64,000 nt of DNA from CBDDKZ01 sp965230415. GTDB taxonomy: Bacteria; Bacteroidota; Bacteroidia; Cytophagales; JAAEPT01. The translations under genes were made by a program, and so were the position numbers. The DNA is taken from positions 3,038,001-3,102,000 of the forward strand of contig CBDDKZ010000005.1 of the NCBI GenBank assembly GCA_965230415.1, written 5' to 3'. Shown here piece by piece: positions 52,781 to 61,565 of this stretch; the stretch's first letter is position 1; each line of letters starts with the position of its first letter. The notes under the pieces are model-generated. The model had not been told where the DNA came from. It searched no databases and saw only the letters and a program-made list of their open reading frames with translations.

Positions 52781-53872
52781 ATGAATAAAAATCTTATTAT
52801 TTTACTCTTATCAGGAGTATGTGTGCTGACTATTCCTGTGATAGCCCAACAAAAAGAACATAATGCTGCAGTACAGAAAGAACATGGTCTGGTTGAATGG
52901 TTGGATATTGAAGAAGCTTTGAAAAGAAGAGCAGAGAATCCCAAGCCTTTATTGATAGATGTTTATACTGAGTGGTGTGGATGGTGTAAAAAAATGGAAA
53001 AAACAACTTACTCAAGTCCACAGGTAGCCAATTACATCAATAAATACTTCTACCCCGTTCAATTTGATGCGGAGAGTTACGATACCATCAATTATTTGGG
53101 AAAAGTATATGTAAACCCTGGAGCTAATAAACCCGGAGCTCCCCCAGCGGGTAGCAGGGCCCGGAAATCCAAACATCAGTTGGCAGGAATGTTTGGAATA
53201 CGCAGCTTTCCTACAACTATTTTCATGAATCACGAAATGAAAGCATCGATAATAGCTCCTGGTTATCTGGATGCGCAGAATATAGCCCCTTTTTTGGTGT
53301 TTTATGTGGAAGGTGTCTATAATTATAGCGATATAGAATCCTTTAGAACTGCGTATCAAAACACGTATAATCCTGCGTTTAGTGTAGCAGATACTTTAAA
53401 AAAAGAAAAGGGACAAGTTCAATGGCTTGGTTTACAGGAAGCCATTGACGCCAATGAATCTAAGCCCAGAAAGTTATTCGTCCACTTTGTTAACAGCAAT
53501 TGTGTGAGTTGCAAGATCATGGAGCATGAATTATATAGTAACAAAGTAATAGCCGATTACCTCAATCAAAATTACCACTGTGTTAGATTTGATGTGAATA
53601 GTAAAGACAATATTACTTTGCATGGAAATGTTTATGGCAATACGGGTAATAATACCTATCATCAATTTGTGGTGGGGGCAATGAATAATAAGCCAAAATT
53701 TCCAAGTGTGCTAATCATGAATGAAGAAAATCAGGTAATAAGCCCTGTACCTCAATACTTAACGACAGAGCTGGCAGAAGCCATGCTGAACTACTTTAAT
53801 GCAGAAGCCTATAAAAAACAGCAATTCTCAGAGTTTCTTAAAGCATTTGAAAGTAAGCTTAAAGCTAATTAA
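52781..53872 (+). CDS. Exported protein with two thioredoxin-like domains
   Basis: A 363-residue protein with a signal peptide (residues 1-22, IPVIAQ). Domain 1 (about 36-180) has a CGWC active site (66-69) and cis-Pro at RSFPTTIF (about 144). Domain 2 (about 211-355) repeats the layout with CVSC (241-244) and KFPSV (about 308). Both begin with a similar WLDIEEAL/WLGLQEAI segment, so the gene arose by internal duplication. It is expected to act in the periplasm on disulfides. The start is the ATG at 52781, which gives the best signal. It overlaps the FKBP gene by 4 bases tail to tail. Confidence 0.88.
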   Translation: MNKNLIILLLSGVCVLTIPVIAQQKEHNAAVQKEHGLVEWLDIEEALKRRAENPKPLLIDVYTEWCGWCKKMEKTTYSSPQVANYINKYFYPVQFDAESYDTINYLGKVYVNPGANKPGAPPAGSRARKSKHQLAGMFGIRSFPTTIFMNHEMKASIIAPGYLDAQNIAPFLVFYVEGVYNYSDIESFRTAYQNTYNPAFSVADTLKKEKGQVQWLGLQEAIDANESKPRKLFVHFVNSNCVSCKIMEHELYSNKVIADYLNQNYHCVRFDVNSKDNITLHGNVYGNTGNNTYHQFVVGAMNNKPKFPSVLIMNEENQVISPVPQYLTTELAEAMLNYFNAEAYKKQQFSEFLKAFESKLKAN

Positions 53873-54768
53873 TCGACTACTCTTATCACTTTTATATCAA
53901 AGCAGATTGGCGCATAAGGTGGAATTATGCCTTCTTTACCCCGGTGCCCATAAGCCATATGAGAAGGAACAATTAGTTGAGCACTCATTCCAAGTTTGAA
54001 ATAAGCAAGTCCCAGATCCCAGGCCTTGAGTACATCACCATTACCAATCTTAAAAGATATCGGATGTAGTGTCTTGTAAGAAGATTCTATTTCCGTGCCA
54101 TCCAGTAATTTAGCAATATAATCGATTATAACGGTTTGCCCTTTCCGGAGTGTTTCTCCCTCACCTTCCTGAAGCACATTTAGGTACATACCTTCATCTT
54201 TCTTTACAATTTCATCTGTCATGCCCATATTGGAGAGGTATTGTTGGATTTGTGCGTCCTGAATTTTTTTCTGTTCTTCAATTTCATCGTGCTTTTCTTT
54301 GAGCTCACTTTCATATTTTTTTGTCAGATCATTATACCTTGTTTCCTGGGACTGAATATTTTTTACAGCTATAATAAAATGTAGAAAAGACCCTGTTTTA
54401 ACATCTTGAGGTAATGGTTGCTTAAAAATTTTGTAGTACATGGAGTCACTGGCTATTTTAAATTCGGCACTGTCACCCACCGACATTAAGCTTACCGCCT
54501 CATAGATGTCTCCATCAAATGCGGAGTGCTTAATAGGAAACAGTATGGGTTTTCCTCCTTTTTGTCTGTAAGAATTTCGTAATTCTTTACCATTTTCTGT
54601 TTTCATAATCATGTGAAGCGATGTAAAGTCACCAACTTTTCCGGTTGCGCCGGGCTCATCAACAAAGAAGTGAAATTCCAAGCCACTCGCTGTTTGACGA
54701 AAAGGTCCCTGAGCTTTTAACAGAACGGGGAAGCTAAGTGCACAGACTAATAATACAAGAGGTCTCAT
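53869..54768 (-). CDS. Exported FKBP-type peptidyl-prolyl isomerase
   Basis: A 299-residue protein with a signal peptide (residues 1-20). The C-terminal FKBP domain (about 195-299) has QTVIIDYIAKLLDGTEIESS, AWDLGLAYFKLGMSAQLIVP, YGHRGKEGIIPPYAP and a terminal FDIKVIRV. Residues 35-150 repeat the same outline weakly (GDFTSLHMIMKTENG, VSLMSVGDSAEFKI) and look like a degenerate first FKBP domain, separated by a charged coiled coil (about 160-190). It should fold exported proteins. Its start overlaps the DHH phosphoesterase by 4 bases. Confidence 0.9.
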   Translation of the reverse strand: MRPLVLLVCALSFPVLLKAQGPFRQTASGLEFHFFVDEPGATGKVGDFTSLHMIMKTENGKELRNSYRQKGGKPILFPIKHSAFDGDIYEAVSLMSVGDSAEFKIASDSMYYKIFKQPLPQDVKTGSFLHFIIAVKNIQSQETRYNDLTKKYESELKEKHDEIEEQKKIQDAQIQQYLSNMGMTDEIVKKDEGMYLNVLQEGEGETLRKGQTVIIDYIAKLLDGTEIESSYKTLHPISFKIGNGDVLKAWDLGLAYFKLGMSAQLIVPSHMAYGHRGKEGIIPPYAPICFDIKVIRVVD

Positions 54769-55799
54769 AATTCGTTTAATTTATTGTAACATTCGATCAA
54801 TTCAGCTTTGTTTTCATTGATGAGTTGATCGATTTGCGAAATGGTGTCCTTAAAAGAATGATCAGATCGTCCGCCTGCTGCATTTTTGTGCCCACCTCCA
54901 TTAAAATATTTACGCGCGAATGTGTTTACATCAAAATCCCCGACAGAACGGAAAGACATTTTTACCAGATTTTCCTTTTCCAAAATTATAGCAGCGAAAA
55001 TTATGCCATTTACAGATAAAGCATAATTGACAATGCCTTCGGTATCTCCTTGTTTATAATTAAACTTGTTGAGCTCAGATTGGCTTAATGACAAATAGGC
55101 TGTATGTGCTTCTTGATTGATAACTAGTTTTTCTGATAACGAATACCCTAATAAACGCAGTCGGCTTTCGGTGTTATCATCATAAATTTTTCTATGTATA
55201 GAGGAGTGATCAATGCCAAGGTCCATAAGGTCTGCAAGTATTCTATGGACTTTTGGACTGGTGCTTGGGAATCTAAATGAGCCCGTGTCTGTCATTATGC
55301 CTGCATATATACATTCCGCAATATCAGTGTTAATGACGTTTTCTTCTTCAAATAATTGAATGAAATCAAAGATTAGCTCAGCAGTGGAAGAAGCTTTTGG
55401 GTTCCATAGTGCAAAGTCGTAAAAGCTTTCGGGTTCCAAATGATGGTCAATCAATACTTTTTTTGCAGCGGAACCAGAAATAGAATCACACAAATCGCCA
55501 CAGCGGTTCAAGGTGGAGAAATCAAGACAATAAACTAAATCTGCGGTGTTTATTAAATGCTTCGTGTTTGCTGCGTTGCTCTCGCTGTAAATATGTACAT
55601 TCTTATTTCCTGGCAGCCATTTAAGGAAGCCCGGATAATCTGTAGGAGCAATTACGTTTACATGATGCCCTTTTGCTTGCAGGAAATGATAAAGTGCTAA
55701 TGAAGAGCCCAACGCATCGGCGTCCGGACGCATGTGCATGGTAATGACAACGTGTTGTGGAGTAGTTAGTATATTTTTTAATTGATCAAAATTTACCAT
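54765..55799 (-). CDS. DHH-family phosphoesterase (NrnA-like)
   Basis: A 344-residue cytoplasmic phosphoesterase of the bifunctional oligoribonuclease/pAp phosphatase type. Conserved motifs are HMRPDADALGSSLALYHFL, CLDFSTLNRCGD, VLIDHHLEP (the DHH motif), TDTGSFRFPST and the C-terminal DHHA1 motif GGGHKNAAGG. It is expected to degrade short RNA (nano-RNA) and 3'-phosphoadenosine 5'-phosphate. The start is the ATG at 55799, because a -7 promoter box lies at 55824-55831 inside the longer reading. Confidence 0.9.
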   Translation of the reverse strand: MVNFDQLKNILTTPQHVVITMHMRPDADALGSSLALYHFLQAKGHHVNVIAPTDYPGFLKWLPGNKNVHIYSESNAANTKHLINTADLVYCLDFSTLNRCGDLCDSISGSAAKKVLIDHHLEPESFYDFALWNPKASSTAELIFDFIQLFEEENVINTDIAECIYAGIMTDTGSFRFPSTSPKVHRILADLMDLGIDHSSIHRKIYDDNTESRLRLLGYSLSEKLVINQEAHTAYLSLSQSELNKFNYKQGDTEGIVNYALSVNGIIFAAIILEKENLVKMSFRSVGDFDVNTFARKYFNGGGHKNAAGGRSDHSFKDTISQIDQLINENKAELIECYNKLNEL

Positions 55800-55823
55800 A
55801 GATATTTGAAGCATAAATTCAGA

Positions 55824-55831
55824 CAAAATTA
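55824..55831 (-). promoter_or_regulatory. -7 promoter box of the phosphoesterase/FKBP operon
   Basis: TAATTTTG on the minus strand matches TAnnTTTG, 24 bases before the chosen ATG at 55799. Confidence 0.5.
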
Positions 55832-55949
55832 GAATTAAAGTCCAAGTATTGAAATTTACCGGAGTGATAATTTGCTAAGAAGTTATAAAATATGGCAATT
55901 TATAACTATATTCACGTTAATAAAGGAGGACTGAACGACTAAATCTGTA

Positions 55950-56369
55950 ATGGTAGGCAATCGGACATTGACAATGATTAAGCCAAGAGTGGTTGAAGAA
56001 GGGAAAACCGGTGAAATTATTCAGCTAATTGAGGAGAATGGCTTTAAAATTGTTGCGATGAAAAAAATACTTCTTACAAGAGGTCAGGCCGCAGCCTTTT
56101 ACGAAATTCATGAGGGAAAGCCATTTTTTGAGGATCTAATTGATTTTATGACCTCTGGGCCTATAGTACCCATGATTTTAGAGAAGGATAATGCTGTGCT
56201 GAACTTTCGTGAGTTGATAGGTGCAACCGATCCGATCAAAGCAGAGGAAGGTACCATTAGAAAGAAATATGCCCATTCTGTAACCCAAAATGCTGTACAT
56301 GGTTCTGACTCCGATGAAAATGCATTAATAGAATCTAATTTCTTCTTTTCTAAACTGGAACGATTTTAG
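55950..56369 (+). CDS. ndk: Nucleoside diphosphate kinase
   Basis: A 139-residue enzyme that moves phosphate between nucleoside tri- and diphosphates through His117 in the family motif NAVHGSDS. RTLTMIKPRVVEEGKTGEI and GPIVPMILEKDNAV are typical. The usual Arg before the histidine loop is replaced in part (KKYAHSVTQN). The start is ATG at 55950. An AGGAGG at 55924-55929 is 20 bases away, too far to be its ribosome site. Confidence 0.95.
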   Translation: MVGNRTLTMIKPRVVEEGKTGEIIQLIEENGFKIVAMKKILLTRGQAAAFYEIHEGKPFFEDLIDFMTSGPIVPMILEKDNAVLNFRELIGATDPIKAEEGTIRKKYAHSVTQNAVHGSDSDENALIESNFFFSKLERF

Positions 56370-56404
56370 ATGTGATCACGTAAAAGAATTCAAATTGTCA
56401 AAAT

Positions 56405-56764
56405 TTGCTTAATAGAGCAGTACATATAGTCTTCTTTTTTGTTTTTTCTGTTAGCAATATGCTAATAGCACAAGACTTTGCCACTGTTGAATCTTCGGTA
56501 GAAGAAAAGAATGGTTCACCTCAGGCAGGGTTAAGGCAGGAAGAGTATAAAACTTTAGAAATTCGTTATAAAAGACTCGAAAATATCAAAGCTTCGGAGG
56601 TTGTTGTAGATGATGTAGAATACAAGTGCTTTAGAAGTAAAAGGGATGCCGTTTCTTATTATTATGTAGTAAAGGAGAATAGCCCAAACGTTGTTATCTA
56701 CTATGTACATTCTATTGAAGAAAAACAACCGGAAGTATTTACCTTCAGAGTTACCACCAGATAA
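56405..56764 (+). CDS. Small exported protein, 119 aa
   Basis: A TTG start gives a signal peptide (VHIVFFFVFSVSNMLIAQ) followed by a charged mature part ending VFTFRVTTR. The body contains YKTLEIRYKRLENI and VIYYVHSIEEK. No family is recognised. It follows ndk by 35 bases on the same strand and may be cotranscribed. The nearest ATG (56459) would remove most of the signal, so TTG is preferred. Confidence 0.65.
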   Translation: MLNRAVHIVFFFVFSVSNMLIAQDFATVESSVEEKNGSPQAGLRQEEYKTLEIRYKRLENIKASEVVVDDVEYKCFRSKRDAVSYYYVVKENSPNVVIYYVHSIEEKQPEVFTFRVTTR

Positions 56765-56785
56765 ATCAATGGTTTAAATTCATGC

Positions 56786-57886
56786 TTATGTTGAAACTCC
56801 GTTTTTGGAGTTAATACGTTTGATCCACTTTGGTAATATATAGGAACCGAGTGCCAGATAAGCATAGAATGTCATGATTCTCCAGATAAAACCTATAGAG
56901 TTCAATAGTAAATTGATTTCTTCTTCACTTTTATTTCCAAAAATTTCATGGCTGCCGGCAAAAGTTTGCTGAAAGAATACCAGAACCAGACCAGCACCAC
57001 CGGGTGTCGGCGAAACCAGTTGAGTAATCCAAAGAATTACCTGTTTTCCCAGGGCATCACCATGTGCATGAATGTCCATTACTACGAATCCGGCCAACAG
57101 GCAGTTGAGCAAGAAATAGCGCGATGTCCATACAAAAATGGTAGAAACAATTGCTTTAACCCAATACAGCGCATTGTTACCCTTAATTTCTTGTGAGGCT
57201 GTAATTACGTCAACAGTCATTCGCATGGCTCTGTTTTTCCACTTTTTATTAAAGCGAAACAATTTGGCAATGAAAAGGACAATTTTCTGGAAGACAATAG
57301 GACTTATTAAAACACCAAAAGCCATAAAAATTGTATAAAGAGCGATTAAACCGTAACTAATCCAGAAAATGTGACCAAGTGTTACTGTCCAGCCCATTAT
57401 TTCTTTACTTTGAGCCATGAATTCTGTAGAGACCAGGGTTAACGCTAAAGGAGCTGCAACTATAAAGAACAGGTTGTCAAGCATGGCAGTAAGCGTCACA
57501 TAGGCAACAGACTTTCCACTACTGATACCTTCCTTGTTAAGGATAAAGATAGCCACTGCCGTTCCGCCCACAACAGAAGGTGTTATTGCTGAAGAAAATT
57601 CCCACAAAAGAATAGTGAAAATACTTCCATTCCAGCTGAGGTGATTATTTGTAAGATGCTTAATGCGATACATATAACCGGCATCACGAATGAAAAGGAC
57701 AATAATCGCTGCGATAATCCATAGCCAGTAAGGATTGCTGATATTGTATAAAAGGTCGCCAAAAGTAAGGTTACTTTTGCTCAGGTTGTTATAAAATAGA
57801 AAAGTAGTACCTCCTAAACCTAAAAAAATAGCCAGGTAAATTTTCCAGGGACGAAAAGTTTTAAGCGCATTCGAATTGCTACTCAT
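56786..57886 (-). CDS. Lysylphosphatidylglycerol synthase/flippase-like membrane protein
   Basis: A 366-residue membrane protein with about eight to nine helices of the UPF0104/LPG-synthase transmembrane family. Conserved pieces are FSSAITPSVVGGTAVAIFIL and VSPTPGGAGLVLVFF. Members move lipids or lipid-linked sugars, and the substrate here is unknown. The ATG at 57886 overlaps the scpA TGA (ATGA), which favours it over the longer frame at 57916. Confidence 0.88.
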   Translation of the reverse strand: MSSNSNALKTFRPWKIYLAIFLGLGGTTFLFYNNLSKSNLTFGDLLYNISNPYWLWIIAAIIVLFIRDAGYMYRIKHLTNNHLSWNGSIFTILLWEFSSAITPSVVGGTAVAIFILNKEGISSGKSVAYVTLTAMLDNLFFIVAAPLALTLVSTEFMAQSKEIMGWTVTLGHIFWISYGLIALYTIFMAFGVLISPIVFQKIVLFIAKLFRFNKKWKNRAMRMTVDVITASQEIKGNNALYWVKAIVSTIFVWTSRYFLLNCLLAGFVVMDIHAHGDALGKQVILWITQLVSPTPGGAGLVLVFFQQTFAGSHEIFGNKSEEEINLLLNSIGFIWRIMTFYAYLALGSYILPKWIKRINSKNGVST

Positions 57887-58629
57887 AGTTGTTCCGACGG
57901 AATTTTCTTGATCCAAAAATTATTGTACCCTTCTCCCACATGAATGTTAACAAGTTTTAATTGTAACAGTTCAAGTATGGATAAAAAATTAAATATAGTA
58001 GCAATTTTGCTATTATTTTCAAGAATCAGATCCATAAACGATAATTTATCGTTGTCTTCCAATCGTAGTAATATGATCTTCTTTTGATCTTCAATGGTAT
58101 ATTTATATTGAACTACCTGATGCGTTGGTTTGGCCTTTTCATATTCGTAGCGCTCCATTACTTTTTGAAATACCTTAAGCAGCTTGTATAAATCCAGGTT
58201 TTGTAATTCAGCTTCTACATTATTTATTTCAGCTAGTTTTTTTATTTCGCCAATAATGTTTCCTCTCTTTTCACGGAGCATTCTATTGGATTCCATGTCT
58301 TCCAGTTCCTTTAAGACGGATTTGTAACGTTTATATTCTATTAATCGCTGAACTAATTCTTGTCTGGGGTCAATTTCGTTGCCTTCATCATCAATTTCAG
58401 GTCTTGGAACAAGCATTTTTGCTTTTATTCTCATAAGACTTGCCGCAACCAGGATGAATTCACTGGCCACCTCAATATTCATTTTTTCCAATTCAGCAAT
58501 GTAGTCAAAAAAATCTGCTGTAATTTTGGATATGGGAATGTCATGAATATCGAGCTCGTCACGTTCGATAAAGAACAATAATAAATCAAAAGGTCCCTGA
58601 AAGAGAGGAAGTTTGATTTCAAATCCCAC
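57883..58629 (-). CDS. scpA: Segregation and condensation protein A
   Basis: A 248-residue kleisin subunit of the SMC-ScpAB condensin complex. The opening FEIKLPLFQGPFDLLLFFIE and the block SEFILVAASLMRIKAKMLVPR are conserved. The C-terminal winged helix contains SFMDLILENNSKIATIFNFLSILELLQL. scpB and smc are not in the window. It overlaps the membrane-protein gene by 4 bases, though the pair has no obvious functional link. Confidence 0.95.
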   Translation of the reverse strand: MGFEIKLPLFQGPFDLLLFFIERDELDIHDIPISKITADFFDYIAELEKMNIEVASEFILVAASLMRIKAKMLVPRPEIDDEGNEIDPRQELVQRLIEYKRYKSVLKELEDMESNRMLREKRGNIIGEIKKLAEINNVEAELQNLDLYKLLKVFQKVMERYEYEKAKPTHQVVQYKYTIEDQKKIILLRLEDNDKLSFMDLILENNSKIATIFNFLSILELLQLKLVNIHVGEGYNNFWIKKIPSEQL

Positions 58630-58712
58630 CGTAAATAATGCTTATTTGGATAATAATTACACATCAAAGATATTATTTATTAACGAATTAAGCGCTGTTC
58701 ATAAAAAAAATG

Positions 58713-58720
58713 TAACTTTG
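58713..58720 (+). promoter_or_regulatory. -7 promoter box of the dxs-thi operon
   Basis: TAACTTTG matches TAnnTTTG, 70 bases before the dxs start. The 5' leader contains no recognisable TPP-riboswitch core. Confidence 0.5.
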
Positions 58721-58790
58721 TTGGATCCAGACATGCAACATAATTAGGCATTTAGCTGTTTAATTAGCAAAAGTAACAAAGAAATAGACA

Positions 58791-60707
58791 TTGGATTTAA
58801 TCAGCCAAGGCAACTTATTAAAAAAAATAAATGTACCAGAAGATCTACGTGAACTTACGCGAGAGGAACTTCCGGTATTATGCAGTGAGCTTCGTCAATT
58901 TATAGTTGACAGTGTTTCTGCATACGGAGGGCATTTTGGTGCGAGTTTGGGGGTAGTTGAGTTAACGGTAGCATTGCATTATGTCCTTAATACTCCCGAT
59001 GACCAGTTGGTATGGGATGTTGGGCATCAGGCATATGGCCATAAAATTCTCACCGGAAGAAAAGATCGTTTTCATACCAATAGAGTGCTGAAGGGAATAT
59101 CAGGATTCCCTAAGCGTGATGAGAGTCCTTACGACGCTTTTGGTGTAGGGCATTCATCTACATCCATATCTGCAGCCCTTGGAATGGCCGTTGCTTCGCA
59201 GTACAAGAATGAAACAGATCGTCAACACGTTGCAGTTATTGGAGACGGTGCTATGACGGCAGGAATGGCTTTTGAGGCAATGAATCATGCAGGTGTCACC
59301 AATTCGAATTTATTAATTGTTTTGAATGACAATTGCATGTCTATAGATCCAAACGTAGGAGCACTTAGAGATTATCTTACCGATATTACTACTTCAAAGA
59401 CTTATAACCGATTCCGTGACGAAGTATGGCGTGTCCTGGGGAAAGTAAGCCGCTTTGGCCCAAATGCACAGGAGATTGTTGCGAAAGTGGAAAAAAGTGT
59501 GAAATCGTATTTACTGAAACAAAGTAATTTGTTTGAGTCACTCAAAATGAGGTATTTTGGTCCGGTAGATGGGCATAACGTAGATCATTTGGTGAGTGTG
59601 ATGGAAGATTTGAAAAATATTCCGGGGCCGAAGATTTTACACGTTTTGACTACCAAAGGCAAGGGATATTCGCTCGCCGAGAAAGATCAGACCAAATGGC
59701 ATGCTCCCGGTAAATTTGATAAAAACACCGGTGAAATAATTAAAAAATTGCCAAATAACCCTGAGCCACCAAAATATCAGGAAGTATTTGGCCACTCTAT
59801 TGTAGAGCTCGCCGAGAAGAACGAACTTATCATGGGGATAACCCCAGCCATGCCTTCCGGTTCTTCCCTCAATATTATGATGGAACAAATGCCGGATCGG
59901 GCCTTTGATGTTGGTATTGCAGAACAGCATGCCGTTACTTTTGCCGCAGGGCTGGCAGCGCAGGGTATGATTCCTTTTTGTACAATCTATTCATCCTTTA
60001 TGCAGCGTTCATACGATCAGCTGGTACATGATGTCTGTTTACAAAAACTTCCTGTAGTGTTTTGTCTTGACAGAGCTGGGCTTGTTGGTGCCGACGGCGC
60101 TACGCATCATGGTATTTATGACATACCTTTTATGCGATGCATTCCAAATTTAGTGATTGCTGCACCATTGAATGAAAAAGAGTTGCGGGATTTAATGTAT
60201 ACCGCTCAGGATAATTTTCAATTTCCTATCTGTATTAGATACCCGAGAGGAAAAGGTGTTATGCCCAAATGGCGTACCAAATTTGAGAAAATGGAAATTG
60301 GTAAAGGTCAGGAACTAAATAAAGGAGAGGAGCTTGCTATTTTAACTATAGGACATATAGGGAATAATGCGATTGAAGCCTTAAAAGCATTAAAATCTGA
60401 AGGATTAAATCCAGGTTTATATAACATGCGATTTGTTAAACCTCTGGATGAAGAATTATTACGTTACATTTTTGAAAACTACAAAAGAGTAATAACTGTT
60501 GAAGACGGTGCATTACAAGGTGGCTTCGGGTCGGCGGTGTTGGAATTTGCCGCAGAGGAAAACGCACTAATTCCAATAAAAAGACTGGGAGTGCCCGATA
60601 AAATAATAGAACACGGCACTCAATTACAATTACAAGAAATTTGTGGTTACGACGCCTCTTCGATAGTAAGCGAAGTGAAATCCCTTTATGGCGTAGCCGT
60701 TTATTGA
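58791..60707 (+). CDS. dxs: 1-deoxy-D-xylulose-5-phosphate synthase
   Basis: A 638-residue thiamine-diphosphate enzyme that makes DXP from pyruvate and glyceraldehyde 3-phosphate, the precursor of isoprenoids, pyridoxal and the thiamine thiazole. The ThDP motif is GDGAMTAGMAFEAMNHAG with NDNCMSI. DVGHQAYGHKILTGRKD and the central GIAEQHAVTFAAGLA (catalytic Glu) agree with the family. The start is a TTG at 58791; no ATG would keep the conserved INVPEDLREL opening. thiG starts after one base, so DXP synthase is tied to thiazole synthesis here. Confidence 0.96.
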   Translation: MDLISQGNLLKKINVPEDLRELTREELPVLCSELRQFIVDSVSAYGGHFGASLGVVELTVALHYVLNTPDDQLVWDVGHQAYGHKILTGRKDRFHTNRVLKGISGFPKRDESPYDAFGVGHSSTSISAALGMAVASQYKNETDRQHVAVIGDGAMTAGMAFEAMNHAGVTNSNLLIVLNDNCMSIDPNVGALRDYLTDITTSKTYNRFRDEVWRVLGKVSRFGPNAQEIVAKVEKSVKSYLLKQSNLFESLKMRYFGPVDGHNVDHLVSVMEDLKNIPGPKILHVLTTKGKGYSLAEKDQTKWHAPGKFDKNTGEIIKKLPNNPEPPKYQEVFGHSIVELAEKNELIMGITPAMPSGSSLNIMMEQMPDRAFDVGIAEQHAVTFAAGLAAQGMIPFCTIYSSFMQRSYDQLVHDVCLQKLPVVFCLDRAGLVGADGATHHGIYDIPFMRCIPNLVIAAPLNEKELRDLMYTAQDNFQFPICIRYPRGKGVMPKWRTKFEKMEIGKGQELNKGEELAILTIGHIGNNAIEALKALKSEGLNPGLYNMRFVKPLDEELLRYIFENYKRVITVEDGALQGGFGSAVLEFAAEENALIPIKRLGVPDKIIEHGTQLQLQEICGYDASSIVSEVKSLYGVAVY

Positions 60708-60708
60708 T

Positions 60709-61485
60709 ATGAAAGCATTGAAAATTGCAAATAAAACCTTTAAATCAAGGTTGTTTACAGGTACAGGTAAATTTAGCTCCAGCAAGTTAATGGAAGAGGC
60801 TATTGCTGTATCTGAAAGTGAGCTGGTCACCATGGCCTTAAAGCGTGTTGATATTAAAGATTCTGATGATGATATACTCACCCATTTGCAATTAGATCAT
60901 GTTAATTGGTTGCCCAATACCTCTGGCGTTCGGGGAGCAAAAGAAGCGGTTTTTGCTGCGCAATTGGCAAGTGAAGCCTTGGAAACTAATTGGGTAAAAC
61001 TTGAAATTCATCCCGATCCTAAGTATTTATTACCCGATCCGGTAGAGACATTAAAAGCGACCGAAGAGTTAGCGAAAATGGGCTTTATTGTACTTCCATA
61101 TATTCATGCGGATCCGGTTTTGTGTAAGAGACTAGAAGAAGCAGGAGCAGCTGCGGTAATGCCTTTAGGTGCTCCTATTGGGTCTAATAAAGGTTTAAAG
61201 ACCCGCGATTTTTTAGAAATAATTATTGAACAAAGTAAAGTGCCTGTGGTCGTGGACGCAGGAATTGGGGCACCGTCACATGCCGCCGAGGCAATGGAGA
61301 TGGGGGCTGATGCCGTTTTAGTTAACACCGCCATAGCCGTATCTCCACAGCCCGTCCAAATGGCTCGTGCGTTTAAGATGGCAGTTGAATGTGGCCGCAT
61401 GGCCTATGAAGCTCAATTGGCTAGTGCTGTGAATCATGCCGAAGCGAGCAGCCCGCTGACATCATTTCTCGATGACCTCAATTAA
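60709..61485 (+). CDS. thiG: Thiazole synthase
   Basis: A 258-residue TIM-barrel enzyme that builds the thiazole phosphate of thiamine from DXP, dehydroglycine and ThiS-thiocarboxylate. Lys97 in NWVKLEIHPD is the Schiff-base lysine. GTGKFSSSKLMEEA, VMPLGAPIGSNKGL and VVDAGIGAPSHAAEAMEMGA are conserved. The upstream dxs supplies its substrate. It is separated from thiH by 80 bases containing a promoter box. Confidence 0.97.
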   Translation: MKALKIANKTFKSRLFTGTGKFSSSKLMEEAIAVSESELVTMALKRVDIKDSDDDILTHLQLDHVNWLPNTSGVRGAKEAVFAAQLASEALETNWVKLEIHPDPKYLLPDPVETLKATEELAKMGFIVLPYIHADPVLCKRLEEAGAAAVMPLGAPIGSNKGLKTRDFLEIIIEQSKVPVVVDAGIGAPSHAAEAMEMGADAVLVNTAIAVSPQPVQMARAFKMAVECGRMAYEAQLASAVNHAEASSPLTSFLDDLN

Positions 61486-61552
61486 AAAGGTGTATAAGCC
61501 CTGAATTAATGCATTTATTTATTGCGAGTGAGCCATTCTCATAAAATACTCG

Positions 61553-61560
61553 TATTTTTG
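61553..61560 (+). promoter_or_regulatory. -7 promoter box abutting thiH
   Basis: TATTTTTG matches TAnnTTTG and ends 5 bases before the thiH ATG. A transcript from it would be almost leaderless. It would make thiH-thiF partly independent of dxs. Confidence 0.45.
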
Positions 61561-61565
61561 CATAT

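Noticed and set aside
55924..55929. AGGAGG as ribosome-binding site of ndk
   Set aside because: It is 20 bases from the ATG, and no alternative start at the right distance keeps an open frame.
58630..58790. TPP riboswitch before dxs-thiG
   Set aside because: The conserved cores expected near CTGAGA and ACCTGA are not found in this 161-bp leader.
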